DNA of 14,759 nt from Bacteroidota bacterium. Its GTDB lineage: Bacteria > Bacteroidota > Bacteroidia > Bacteroidales > Marinifilaceae. Position 1 is the stretch's first letter; each line of letters begins with the position of its first letter. The notes under the pieces are model-generated. The model saw only the letters and a list, made by a program, of their open reading frames with translations. It did not search any database and was not told the origin of the DNA. A program made the position numbers and the translations under genes. The stretch spans positions 1 to 14,759 of the forward strand of contig JAEXFF010000121.1 of NCBI GenBank assembly GCA_023400335.1, read 5' to 3'. Positions 7,425 through 14,423 of the stretch are shown in pieces.

Positions 7425-7800
7425 AACTGATATATTTATATTCCCTTCATGATAACGCCGGAAAAACTTAAAAGTTATTTATCCTCTCCCTACTGTTTCC
7501 ATTTCTTCCTTATTTTTTCATCTGTTTCTTACGACAAATATATAATTTTCCAAAATAACCTATTATTTTTACAGGGTTCTATTTTTAAAAAGTATATATT
7601 TTATTCATATCCCCCCTAAATTTTATCATATTACCTCAAAATACACTAAATTTTAAAGTCATTCCTTTTCTTGATACAATCCCCACTTTTTCTTTATTTT
7701 CTTTTGAATAGGATACTGCTAAAGCCTCCTTTTTCTTAAACATTCTTTTACTCAAAACTTCAGATTAAATACAGAAATATTTAAAAGTAAAAACGTAAAA
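7425..7800. other. AT-rich non-coding stretch upstream of pfkA
   Basis: These 376 bases hold the pfkA leader and its -7 element and then very AT-rich, pyrimidine-skewed sequence on the plus strand. No reading frame with recognisable content, hairpin or repeat was found in 7550-7800. Confidence 0.6.
7535..7542 (-). promoter_or_regulatory. Putative pfkA promoter, -7 element TATATTTG
   Basis: On the minus strand this reads TATATTTG, a perfect match to the Bacteroidetes -7 consensus TAnnTTTG. It would start transcription near 7528 and give a ~100-base leader. No TTTG -33 box is found at the expected distance; the upstream DNA is simply AT-rich. The surrounding 15-mer ACAAATATATAATTT (plus-strand sense) recurs upstream of the BACON operon. 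Confidence 0.5.
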
Positions 7801-7804
7801 ATGA

Positions 7805-7990
7805 TCCGGCTGTCTTTTAACGGACAGGGGTTCCTCCTACGGAAACAAACTGATATTTTACCGGTTCACGGGAGGAATATTTGTGAAGAATTATTTCCCT
7901 GTTCCGTCAGTCTGTTAAGCAGTAAGCTGGCTGACGGGCAATTATCAAAGTGCAGTCAGTCTTTTGAACGTTCTCACGTTTTTACATTTT
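7805..7990 (+). ncRNA. Candidate structured RNA upstream of methionine aminopeptidase
   Basis: Within a 640-base gap, this stretch is visibly richer in G+C than the AT-rich DNA before it and contains nested complementary arms. ACAGGGG (7824-7830) can pair with TCCCTGT (7896-7902, one G-U). Directly inside it TTCCTCC (7831-7837) pairs with GGAGGAA (7871-7877). A separate 7-bp hairpin CCGTCAG / CTGACGG spans 7904-7937. A weak AACGT-TCTC-ACGTT hairpin followed by T residues lies near 7968-7985. A 77-codon frame starting at 7801 crosses it but has no recognisable domain and no clear ribosome-binding site. The direction is inferred from the trailing T run. It could be a stand-alone RNA, a leader of map, or debris of an old repeat element. 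I do not recognise the family. Confidence 0.3.
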
Positions 7991-8015
7991 ATCTCGCAAT
8001 AAAAATAAAATATGG

Positions 8016-8023
8016 TATCTTTG
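8016..8023 (+). promoter_or_regulatory. Putative map promoter, -7 element TATCTTTG
   Basis: TATCTTTG matches the TAnnTTTG consensus and sits 41 bases before the methionine aminopeptidase ATG, implying a leader of roughly 35 bases. No good TTTG -33 box was seen at about 20 bases upstream, where the sequence is AT-rich. Confidence 0.5.
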
Positions 8024-8064
8024 GAGGACAATAGGAAACGTACAGAACTATAAAATAATCATAA

Positions 8065-8907
8065 ATGGATAAATTTTTAAATCCGGATTTTTCTGCTGGT
8101 TTTTCTTTGGAAGAAAAATTGCGGTACTACAGAAGGCTCGGGCATACTGTTCCTCCCCGGAAAATTATCAAAACCCCGGAACAAATCGAAGGCATCCGCC
8201 GGAGTGCCCTTATCAACACAGCGGTACTCGACCATGTAGCTGCCCACATTCATTCGGGGATGAGTACAGAAGAAATCGATAAGCTGGTATACGACTTTAC
8301 AATTTCTCATGGAGCCGTTCCGGCCCCTCTCCATTACGAAGGTTTTCCCAAAAGTGTCTGTACTTCGGTCAACGATGAGGTATGCCACGGCATACCAGAC
8401 AAGGGTATTCTGCTCCGGGACGGGGATATTGTCAATGTTGATGTATCTACTATTTTAGACGGCTATTTCTCCGACGCTTCCCGGATGTTTTTGATTGGCA
8501 ATGTCTCCCCTCAAATCCAGAAATTAGTAAAAGTTACCCGTGAATGCCTGGAGCTGGGCATCAAAGCTGCCCGTCCCTGGGGATTTCTGGGAGATATTGG
8601 GGAAGCCATACAAAAACATGCTGAAAGTCAGGGCTATTCCGTCGTAAGAGATTTCTGTGGACACGGAGTAGGCCTGGCATTTCACGAAAAACCGGAAGTA
8701 GAGCATGTCGGCAGAAAAGGCACAGGTATGTTGCTTATTCCCGGTATGATCTTTACCATAGAACCTATGATTAATATGGGCAGTTACGAAATCTTTATAG
8801 ATGAAGAAAACGACTGGACTGTTTATACAGCCGACGGATTACCTTCTGCTCAATGGGAAAATACAATATTAATTACAGAAGAAGGGCACGAAATTCTGAC
8901 TTATTGA
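8065..8907 (+). CDS. map: Type I methionine aminopeptidase
   Basis: 280 residues. The enzyme removes the initiator methionine from nascent proteins using two divalent metal ions. All five metal ligands can be placed: Asp126 (VNVDVS), Asp137 (FSDASR), His200 (CGHGVG), Glu233 (IEPMIN) and Glu265 (QWENTI). The substrate-site histidines are His90 in HYEGFPKSVC and His207 in FHEKP. It is slightly longer than the ~264-residue E. coli enzyme because of ~20 extra N-terminal residues (FSLEEKLRYYRRLGHTVPP); no zinc-binding Cys pairs are visible there. The ATG at 8065 is 41 bases after a -7 element. The gene is on its own, not in a ribosomal-protein operon where many bacteria keep a copy, so it may be a second paralogue. 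A TTTATA-GTG-TATAAA inverted repeat follows the stop but lacks a T tract. Confidence 0.93.
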   Translation: MDKFLNPDFSAGFSLEEKLRYYRRLGHTVPPRKIIKTPEQIEGIRRSALINTAVLDHVAAHIHSGMSTEEIDKLVYDFTISHGAVPAPLHYEGFPKSVCTSVNDEVCHGIPDKGILLRDGDIVNVDVSTILDGYFSDASRMFLIGNVSPQIQKLVKVTRECLELGIKAARPWGFLGDIGEAIQKHAESQGYSVVRDFCGHGVGLAFHEKPEVEHVGRKGTGMLLIPGMIFTIEPMINMGSYEIFIDEENDWTVYTADGLPSAQWENTILITEEGHEILTY

Positions 8908-9074
8908 TTTATCGTTTATAGTGTATAAATATGAAAACGTACAAGGGTATAAGTAAAAGTTTGAGAAAGGTTCTTTCTGTTTAAAAGCTACATTATGTCA
9001 TTTTCATAAAAAATAAAACTGAAAAGCTGGCAAAAAAAATGTCAATTTTTCCGTTTTTCTGTGTTAAAAACCTT

Positions 9075-9089
9075 TGGCACAACTATTGA
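9075..9089 (+). promoter_or_regulatory. Sigma-54-like promoter element upstream of hsp20
   Basis: TGGCAC (9075-9080), five bases, then TTGA (9086-9089). The -24 half is a perfect TGGCAC and the spacing equals that of the sigma-54 consensus (TGGCAC-N5-TTGC); the -12 half differs by A for C. It predicts a start near 9100 and a ~75-base leader. An alternative is a TGAATTTG element at 9102-9109, one base off TAnnTTTG. Confidence 0.35.
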
Positions 9090-9162
9090 AATATTCCTCA
9101 TTGAATTTGAGTTCGTAGTAAAACCCAAATGAGTAAAATTGGAATGTTTAACTAAAAATAAT

Positions 9163-9168
9163 AGGAGG
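9163..9168 (+). promoter_or_regulatory. Strong Shine-Dalgarno AGGAGG of hsp20
   Basis: A complete AGGAGG with eight bases before the ATG at 9177. The other genes in this window lack such a site, as is usual in Bacteroidetes, so this one stands out and fixes the start codon. Confidence 0.75.
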
Positions 9169-9176
9169 ATTTAATT

Positions 9177-9605
9177 ATGATGCCTGTTAAAAGATCTCAA
9201 AACTGGTTACCGGGAATTTTTAACGATTTTTTTGGAAACGAATGGCTCGAAAAAGCAAATATGAATGCTCCGGCCATCAATATCCTTGAAAACGAAAACG
9301 AATATAAGGTAGAATTAGCCGCTCCGGGTATGACAAAAAACGATTTTACCGTCAAAATTGACGATGAAAATCAACTTTTGATTTCCATGGAGAAAAAAGA
9401 AGAACACAATGAAAGTCAAAAACAAAATAAATACCTGCGGAGAGAATTTTCTTATACCCAATTCCAACAGACAATGATTTTACCGGATAATATCAACAGA
9501 GAAAAAATTGAAGCTAAGGTTGAACACGGGGTGTTGACGATCGATATTCCTAAAAAGAAAATCGAAGAGATCAAAATGAGTGAAAAGAGTATTGAAATCA
9601 AATAA
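9177..9605 (+). CDS. Small heat-shock protein, Hsp20/alpha-crystallin family
   Basis: 142 residues, normal for bacterial Hsp20. It has a short N-terminal arm with WLPGIFNDFFGNEWL, then an alpha-crystallin domain from about residue 35 (INILENENEYKVELAAPGM) containing the family signature AKVEHGVLTIDIPK near the end of the domain, and a C-terminal IEI motif (SIEIK), the I-x-I tail that docks into neighbouring subunits. Members form large oligomers in the cytoplasm that hold unfolding proteins without ATP. The start is fixed by the AGGAGG eight bases upstream. The leader can fold: CTCATT (9097-9102) can pair with AATGAG (9128-9133), and TTTGAGTT with AACCCAAA around a short loop, so some post-transcriptional or temperature control is possible but unproven. 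A sigma-54-like element lies ~90 bases upstream. The gene is monocistronic and closed by a good terminator. Confidence 0.94.
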   Translation: MMPVKRSQNWLPGIFNDFFGNEWLEKANMNAPAINILENENEYKVELAAPGMTKNDFTVKIDDENQLLISMEKKEEHNESQKQNKYLRREFSYTQFQQTMILPDNINREKIEAKVEHGVLTIDIPKKKIEEIKMSEKSIEIK

Positions 9606-9626
9606 CCGGTTCCCGGTTTACCGTTG

Positions 9627-9665
9627 AAAGAGGAGTTTTTCAGAAAGGGCTCCTCTTTTTCTTTT
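9627..9665 (+). terminator. Intrinsic terminator of hsp20
   Basis: A 9-bp perfect stem AAAGAGGAG (9627-9635) / CTCCTCTTT (9650-9658) with a 14-base loop runs directly into a T-rich tract (TTTTTCTTTTC). It begins 21 bases after the hsp20 stop. Confidence 0.85.
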
Positions 9666-9748
9666 CTCTCTTTCCGCCTTTACTTTTCAGACATTTAAGT
9701 ATTCCATTTTTGAACAGGGGAACATTTAATTCTTTTCAAATATTTTTC

Positions 9749-9756
9749 TATGTTTG
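9749..9756 (+). promoter_or_regulatory. Putative promoter of the OmpA-family gene, -7 element TATGTTTG
   Basis: TATGTTTG matches TAnnTTTG and lies 41 bases before the ATG at 9798, the same distance as the map element from its gene. A second, poorer arrangement (TTTG at 9753-9756 as -33 and TACATTTT at about 9775 as -7) would leave almost no leader, so the first is preferred. Confidence 0.45.
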
Positions 9757-9797
9757 CATATACGAAATCAGTGATACATTTTTAATTTCAACATATC

Positions 9798-10649
9798 ATG
9801 AATAAAGTAGGATCTTTGATGTTTATTTCTCTCCTCTTTTTATGCAGTTCCTGTGTTTCCAAGAAAAAGTATCTGATAGCCGAAAACGGCCGTCTGTCCG
9901 CCATCGAAAGAGGGGAAATATTACGTAAAGAATTGTCCGGTTCCAGGGAGGAAAATTCCCGTTTGTCTCTTTGTATAGACAGTCTGCTGACAGATACGAC
10001 AGAATTAGGGGGGATCATCCGGGCCTATCGAAATCTGCTTTATTCCAATAAATCGGAACAGGAGAAATTAAATGCCATGATACAGGAGAAACTGTCGGTT
10101 TTAGACGATAGAGAAAAAACAATACGCGAATTACAAGGGCTGATTGACGCTCAAAACCTGAAAGTAAAAGAATTATTAAACAGCATACAGGATGCATTAC
10201 TGGGTTTCGGAAGCGATGAACTGAGTGTGCGGCAAAAAGACGGTAAAATATATGTAGCGATGTCCGACAAACTTTTATTTGAATCCGGAAGTGCCCGGGT
10301 AGACAAAAGAGGGAAAGAAGCGTTGGCTAAACTAGCTGTTGTATTAAATAAACAGGCAGATATCGATGTTTTCATAGAAGGACATACCGATTCCAAACCA
10401 ATTAAAACAGTCCAATTCAAGGATAATTGGGATTTGAGCGTCATCCGGGCCACCTCCGTCGTCCGTATTTTAACAGAAGATTTTAAGGTAAATCCTTTAC
10501 AAATCCAACCTACCGGAAGAGGGGAATATAAACCGGTTGCCGACAACCAAACAGCTGAAGGCCGGGCCTTAAACCGGCGGACAGAAATCATTATCGCCCC
10601 TAAACTGGATAAATTACTAAAGCTTTTACAAAACGAAACGACAAAATAA
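9798..10649 (+). CDS. OmpA-family lipoprotein with coiled coil (peptidoglycan-associated)
   Basis: 283 residues. The N-terminus (MNKVGSLMFISLLFLCSSC) is a lipoprotein signal with Cys19 as the likely lipidated residue; the next residues VSKKK lack the acidic surface-export signal, so it should face the periplasm. Residues ~30-130 are charged and heptad-like, predicting a coiled-coil stalk. Residues ~150-267 form an OmpA/Pal C-terminal domain: LLFESGSARVDKRG, the loop EGHTDSKP (195-198 = GHTD), Asp212 and Arg217 in NWDLSVIRA, and ALNRRTEI, the segments that bind the diaminopimelate of peptidoglycan. The protein probably tethers the outer membrane to the cell wall. It is monocistronic, with its own -7 element. 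The short FESGSA start and GEGR-like turn are typical of the OmpA/MotB branch, but no membrane helix or motor partner is present. The region after it (10650-10879) holds no recognisable gene. Confidence 0.88.
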   Translation: MNKVGSLMFISLLFLCSSCVSKKKYLIAENGRLSAIERGEILRKELSGSREENSRLSLCIDSLLTDTTELGGIIRAYRNLLYSNKSEQEKLNAMIQEKLSVLDDREKTIRELQGLIDAQNLKVKELLNSIQDALLGFGSDELSVRQKDGKIYVAMSDKLLFESGSARVDKRGKEALAKLAVVLNKQADIDVFIEGHTDSKPIKTVQFKDNWDLSVIRATSVVRILTEDFKVNPLQIQPTGRGEYKPVADNQTAEGRALNRRTEIIIAPKLDKLLKLLQNETTK

Positions 10650-10879
10650 AAGAGATCATTACTCCTTTACGTCTGCAATCCACACAAAACAAATACCCGG
10701 AAAACACTGTTCCGATCAGGTATATTTCATGCCCGGCGAATACTTGTCTGTCTAACCGCTGATGAACAGACTTCCTTCGGCAAATAACAGAAACTTCTGT
10801 TCGGTCATTCGATGAAATAAAATCCATAATTCTGAAAAAGAGTTTTCCGGATATTCCTATTGTTTCCTGTATTTATAAC

Positions 10880-12784
10880 TTATTTTGCCCAGCCAGCAGC
10901 CTTGATCTGTTCAAAATCGGTAAGATCTGTACAACCGGTAAAACAATCATTAAAAGAAGTCGGTTTTTTGAAACGATCTGTATGCTCGGCCCGCTCATAC
11001 AAATGTACTTTTACTCCATCCACCATTGTATAAGGAGACTCTCCTTTTAATTTTGTTCCCGAAAAGGTAAAACTAAAATTAGTGGCACTGATACAATCAT
11101 CAAAAATACCTGCAGGTACAGTCTCTAAAAAAGAGCAGGAATAGAAAATCTGTGCAAAACTTGTCACTTTCGAACAATTCTTAAATGTATTAGCCGGAAT
11201 TTCGGTTAAAGCACACCATTTAAATGTTCCAAAAAATTCAGTTACCTTGGGATTATTAGCAAATAGTCCGTCCGGAATAGAAGCTAATTTCGTACAACCG
11301 TCAAAACAACTTCTAAACGTAGTAACAGCTTCACAAGCAGAGAATAATCCTGCCGGCAATGCAACTAAAGAAGTACAGCCATTAAAACATTCTCTGAAAG
11401 AGGTTACCTTCGGACAATTATGAAAGATCCCTGCTGGAATTTCCTTCAAAGCTGCTGCTTTATAAAAAGCTCTTTCAAATGAGGTAACAGTCAGGAAAGA
11501 CTCGTTAAGATCATTTGCAACAGATTCCAGATTCACACAATTCCAGAAAGCCTCTTTTAAAGTTGTTAAACCTGTATTTCCCCATTGTTTTACAGCAGTA
11601 AAATAGTTTAAAGCATCTTTATGCGTCACATTAAAAATAGCCTTGTTTGTTCCCAGTCCTGTCACTTTCCCCGCAATTTTCACTTCATATATACCTTCCT
11701 CAGCATAAACATGTATAGGGGTAACACTCGTAACTGTTTCTGCTGTACTTCCGTCTCCCCAATCGACGATACAATCGACAGTCCCTTGTAACGGTAATAC
11801 AGCCGTAGCCCCTGCAGGCACCGTTAACTCAAGAATCATCGCTTCTGCAAGAGAGGAGGCTTCCTGAACGACCCTAACGGTCTGCCCGGCATAATTTTGT
11901 TCAATACCTGCAACTATCATCACTTCTGCCGTCAAAGGGGTATAAGAAGAATTCTTGGCTGCTGTTACGATCAAATAATTATTTTCAGCTTTTAACTCCA
12001 GCCAGTCTTGCTCACACAGATATTGCCAGATGTTTGTATTCTGCATCGTAAGGCGTATCGTATCTGTTCCTCCGGCCATAGGGAAATGGATTTCCGCGGG
12101 ATGTACTGTCAAGGATACTGCCGGAGCAGCTTCCTGTACAAGCGGAAGAACTGCTGATTCCAAATTTTCTCCTTCCCCTGCAACAACGGTAAGTTCTCCC
12201 GTCATCGCAACAGGATATAAATTCTCTTCAGCCGTAATTGTTATTTTATTATCCGTTTTTATTATTGTGAATACATCATTGGAAATATGCATACTCCATA
12301 ATTTTTGATTGGTCTTCACTTCCACCTCCAATGTCCCTCCTTTTACTGGAAATTCTATTTTTTCAGGAGTTACTGCCAGATCAGCTCCTTTTACCCCCTT
12401 CTGGGTTACTGTCAGTTTACAGGCCGCATTATTCTCTGTACTTCCGGCCCGGACGACGATTACAGCCTCCCGGGACGTCACATGTTTATTTTGAGCAATT
12501 GTCAAAACAAGTGTATCCCCCCGCTGAGTCACTTCAAACCAGTCTCTCTTTTCTTTTACCTGATAAATCCAATCTGTCTGATTGGTTTCTATAATAACCG
12601 GCAATACTCCCCCGAGGTCGGTAAATTCAACTTTTCCGGTCGTGCCATCTTCCGACAGAACAATCGGAAAATCATCGGAACCGGACACTAAATCCAGCTG
12701 GGCTATTGCCACCGTATTATCATCATCGGAACAAGCTCCGAATAACAGTACTATTCCTACCAGAATAAAAAACAACTTTTTCAT
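10880..12784 (-). CDS. Surface lipoprotein: three BACON domains, WGDG domain, BspA-like repeat solenoid
   Basis: 634 residues from the Met at 12784; eight upstream in-frame codons are rejected because MKKLFFILVGIVLLFGAC is a clean lipoprotein signal with Cys18. The following SDDD resembles the surface-export signal of Bacteroides lipoproteins, so the protein is probably on the cell surface. Three BACON-type beta domains follow (about 31-129, 136-219, 223-308), each with a Gly-Gly strand start, an N-x-x-W turn and a VTQ/VQEA end. A beta domain with WGDG (342-345), PKD-like, covers ~315-372. A solenoid of ~27-residue repeats (x-P-A-G-x-F-x-x-C...T-x-F...C-F-x-x-C) covers ~405-579, and a C-terminal cap begins GESPYTMVDG. 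BACON domains are thought to bind carbohydrate or mucin; BspA-like repeats are linked to adhesion. The exact ligand is unknown. It is the second gene of an operon, 23 bases after the stop of its paralogue. Confidence 0.82.
   Translation of the reverse strand: MKKLFFILVGIVLLFGACSDDDNTVAIAQLDLVSGSDDFPIVLSEDGTTGKVEFTDLGGVLPVIIETNQTDWIYQVKEKRDWFEVTQRGDTLVLTIAQNKHVTSREAVIVVRAGSTENNAACKLTVTQKGVKGADLAVTPEKIEFPVKGGTLEVEVKTNQKLWSMHISNDVFTIIKTDNKITITAEENLYPVAMTGELTVVAGEGENLESAVLPLVQEAAPAVSLTVHPAEIHFPMAGGTDTIRLTMQNTNIWQYLCEQDWLELKAENNYLIVTAAKNSSYTPLTAEVMIVAGIEQNYAGQTVRVVQEASSLAEAMILELTVPAGATAVLPLQGTVDCIVDWGDGSTAETVTSVTPIHVYAEEGIYEVKIAGKVTGLGTNKAIFNVTHKDALNYFTAVKQWGNTGLTTLKEAFWNCVNLESVANDLNESFLTVTSFERAFYKAAALKEIPAGIFHNCPKVTSFRECFNGCTSLVALPAGLFSACEAVTTFRSCFDGCTKLASIPDGLFANNPKVTEFFGTFKWCALTEIPANTFKNCSKVTSFAQIFYSCSFLETVPAGIFDDCISATNFSFTFSGTKLKGESPYTMVDGVKVHLYERAEHTDRFKKPTSFNDCFTGCTDLTDFEQIKAAGWAK
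11048..11572 (-). repeat. Repeat tract encoding ~27-residue solenoid units (downstream paralogue)
   Basis: The DNA encodes about six to seven diverged units of ~81 bases. In the clearest ones (residues ~449-579, 11048-11440) the units begin IPAGIF, LPAGLF, IPDGLF, IPANTF and VPAGIF at steps of 27, 27, 26 and 27 residues. Cysteines recur at unit positions 9, 18 and 22. The units differ in sequence, so this is an old protein repeat rather than a fresh DNA repeat. Confidence 0.8.
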
Positions 12785-12807
12785 ATTGATATATCTATGT
12801 AAAACCA

Positions 12808-14304
12808 TTAATTAACCCATCCGGAAAAACCGGCCTGCATCGTTTTATAATCACTTAGTCCTTTACAATTACGGAAGCAGGAATTATAATCGTCAGGAGT
12901 AATAAACTCTCCGCCATAGCTCCGTCTTTCATATAAATGTATTTTTTTACCATCAATTTCCGTATAAGGAGATTCTCCAGTCAAAGAAATACAATCCCGG
13001 AAAGTGCCTTTAAACGAACCTGCTTTCCGGTTATTATCAAACAGTCCGGCCGGTATGGAAGACAAGGAAGTACAAGAAGTAAAGCAATATGCAAAACTGG
13101 AGACTTCCGGACAATTCCGGAACAGTTCTTCGGGAATGGAAGTCAGACTATAACAATAAGTAAATACACCAATCATTTTCTCAGCCAAAGTACAATTCCG
13201 GAATAATCCTGAAGGAATATTCAGTAAAGATTGCGTATTCCGGAAACAATATGAAAAATTAGTTGCTTTTGTACAATTGGCAAATAAATCCTCCGGAATA
13301 ATCCGCAAAGCCGTACAGTTTACAAAACAATCACTGAAATCGTCTGCTGCAATACAATCTTCAAAAAGATCTGCCGGTAATTCTACTATAGGGCACTCCC
13401 AAAATGTCCCGACAAAAGCTGTTGCCTTCCTGCAATTGGCAAACAATCGGTTCGGAAGAGAAGTTAAAGAGAAACACTGATCGAAACAAGAACGAAATGT
13501 CTCAGCATTCACAGCATTTGCAAAAAATCCCTCCCCAATTTCTTTCAAACCGGTACAACCTTTAAAAGCGTATTCAAAAGAAGTTACTCCGGCAAAAGAT
13601 TCATCTGTATCGGAAGGCAAAGATTCAATGTTGATGCAACGGTAAAAAGCATATCTCAAGCTAGTGAGCCCGGTTTTCCCCCACTGTTTAATCCTAGAAA
13701 GATATACTCTTTGTTCATCTGAAAAACCGATCATAGAATACAATTCCGGAACAGTACCTGAAATCCGGACTTCATAAGTTCCGGCAGAAGTATAGGTATG
13801 ATTCGGAGGGGCAACTGTCAAATTATCGATTTTGGTATCTACTTCTTCCGTTTGTCCGTCCCCCCAATCTATGGAACATTTCACTTGTCCGCATATCGGA
13901 AGCATAACCCGGGAACGGGCCGGTACTGTATATTCCAGCACTAAGCTGTTGTCATTTTGTATAACCGTAATGGTAGCTGTATCCACATTTTCTTCTGTTC
14001 CTGCAGTTACCAAAACTGTAGCCGTCAATTGTTTTCCCGTTTCATTTTTTGCGGCACTCAACGTTAAAAAATCGTTCCCTTTTGTCACTACCAACCAGTC
14101 GGCAGAAGGAACAGCATCCCAGATTTCCTGATTCGTCTCCACTTTCACCTTCTCTGTACTTCCCCCACAAGCTAACATGACCTTATCAGCACTAAGAGTT
14201 AAAGAAGCATCCTCTGTCAACGGGGTATAGACGACTTCGTCCTTATCGTCCGAACAGGCCCCCAAAAGAAGGAATACTCCAAAAATCAAATAAAAAAATT
14301 TCAT
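12808..14304 (-). CDS. Surface lipoprotein: one BACON domain, WGDG domain, BspA-like repeat solenoid
   Basis: 498 residues. The signal peptide MKFFYLIFGVFLLLGAC has a good LLGAC lipobox with Cys17, followed by SDDKDE, an acidic stretch like the surface-export signal of Bacteroides lipoproteins. One BACON-type domain lies at about 35-116 (ends ITVIQND), then a beta domain with WGDG at 147-150, then a solenoid of about eight ~27-residue repeats (213-441) with the pattern IP-x-x-LF-x-N-C...F...CF-x-x-C, and a C-terminal cap GESPYTEIDGKKIHLYER. The layout equals that of the downstream gene apart from the number of BACON domains, so the pair arose by duplication and later gain or loss of BACON units. 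It is first in the operon. A TATATTTG element lies 120 bases upstream, with a hairpin and U tract between it and the ATG. A role in binding host or dietary polymers, or adhesion, is inferred from domain families only; no SusC/D or glycoside hydrolase gene is adjacent. Confidence 0.83.
   Translation of the reverse strand: MKFFYLIFGVFLLLGACSDDKDEVVYTPLTEDASLTLSADKVMLACGGSTEKVKVETNQEIWDAVPSADWLVVTKGNDFLTLSAAKNETGKQLTATVLVTAGTEENVDTATITVIQNDNSLVLEYTVPARSRVMLPICGQVKCSIDWGDGQTEEVDTKIDNLTVAPPNHTYTSAGTYEVRISGTVPELYSMIGFSDEQRVYLSRIKQWGKTGLTSLRYAFYRCINIESLPSDTDESFAGVTSFEYAFKGCTGLKEIGEGFFANAVNAETFRSCFDQCFSLTSLPNRLFANCRKATAFVGTFWECPIVELPADLFEDCIAADDFSDCFVNCTALRIIPEDLFANCTKATNFSYCFRNTQSLLNIPSGLFRNCTLAEKMIGVFTYCYSLTSIPEELFRNCPEVSSFAYCFTSCTSLSSIPAGLFDNNRKAGSFKGTFRDCISLTGESPYTEIDGKKIHLYERRSYGGEFITPDDYNSCFRNCKGLSDYKTMQAGFSGWVN
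12982..13668 (-). repeat. Repeat tract encoding ~27-residue solenoid units (upstream paralogue)
   Basis: About eight diverged ~81-base units encode segments such as LPNRLFANC, LPADLFEDC, IPEDLFANC, IPSGLFRNC, IPEELFRNC and IPAGLFDNN at a near-constant 26-27 residue step. Cysteines recur at unit positions 9, 18 and 22 in most units. Confidence 0.8.
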
Positions 14305-14354
14305 AACAATAATTTTAGGTTAATAATTAGATAAATAGCACATATCCCAAAAAC

Positions 14355-14386
14355 AAAAAAAAGATTCCCTGGTCCCCCACAGGATC
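14355..14386 (-). terminator. Hairpin plus U tract in the BACON operon leader (possible attenuator)
   Basis: On the minus strand GATCCTG (14386-14380) can pair with CAGG-GA-ATC (14371-14363, two-base bulge) around a G-rich loop, followed directly by eight T (14362-14355). It lies between the -7 element at 14424-14431 and the ATG at 14304, so it would sit inside the leader. The stem is short (seven pairs), so termination would be partial at best. Confidence 0.35.
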
Positions 14387-14423
14387 TCCCCTTTTCATTT
14401 TTTACGATATATTTCTAAAGAAA

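Noticed and set aside
7801..8034. A 77-codon plus-strand frame upstream of map
   Set aside because: No ribosome-binding site, no recognisable domain, and it runs through the complementary arms of the candidate RNA and over the map promoter.
8915..8929. TTTATA-GTG-TATAAA as terminator of map
   Set aside because: Purely AT stem and no T run after it; it is expected by chance in such DNA.
10764..10802. Inverted repeat GAACAGA / TCTGTTC as a terminator between convergent genes
   Set aside because: Seven-bp stem with a 25-base loop and no T tract on either strand.
10600..10827. A 75-codon minus-strand frame between the OmpA-family gene and the BACON operon
   Set aside because: Overlaps the end of the OmpA-family gene, has no start signals, and other frames here are equally open; nothing recognisable.
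12982..13668. Regular ~81-base periodicity as a CRISPR array or satellite
   Set aside because: The period follows codons of a protein solenoid, the units are diverged, and there are no identical direct repeats with unique spacers.
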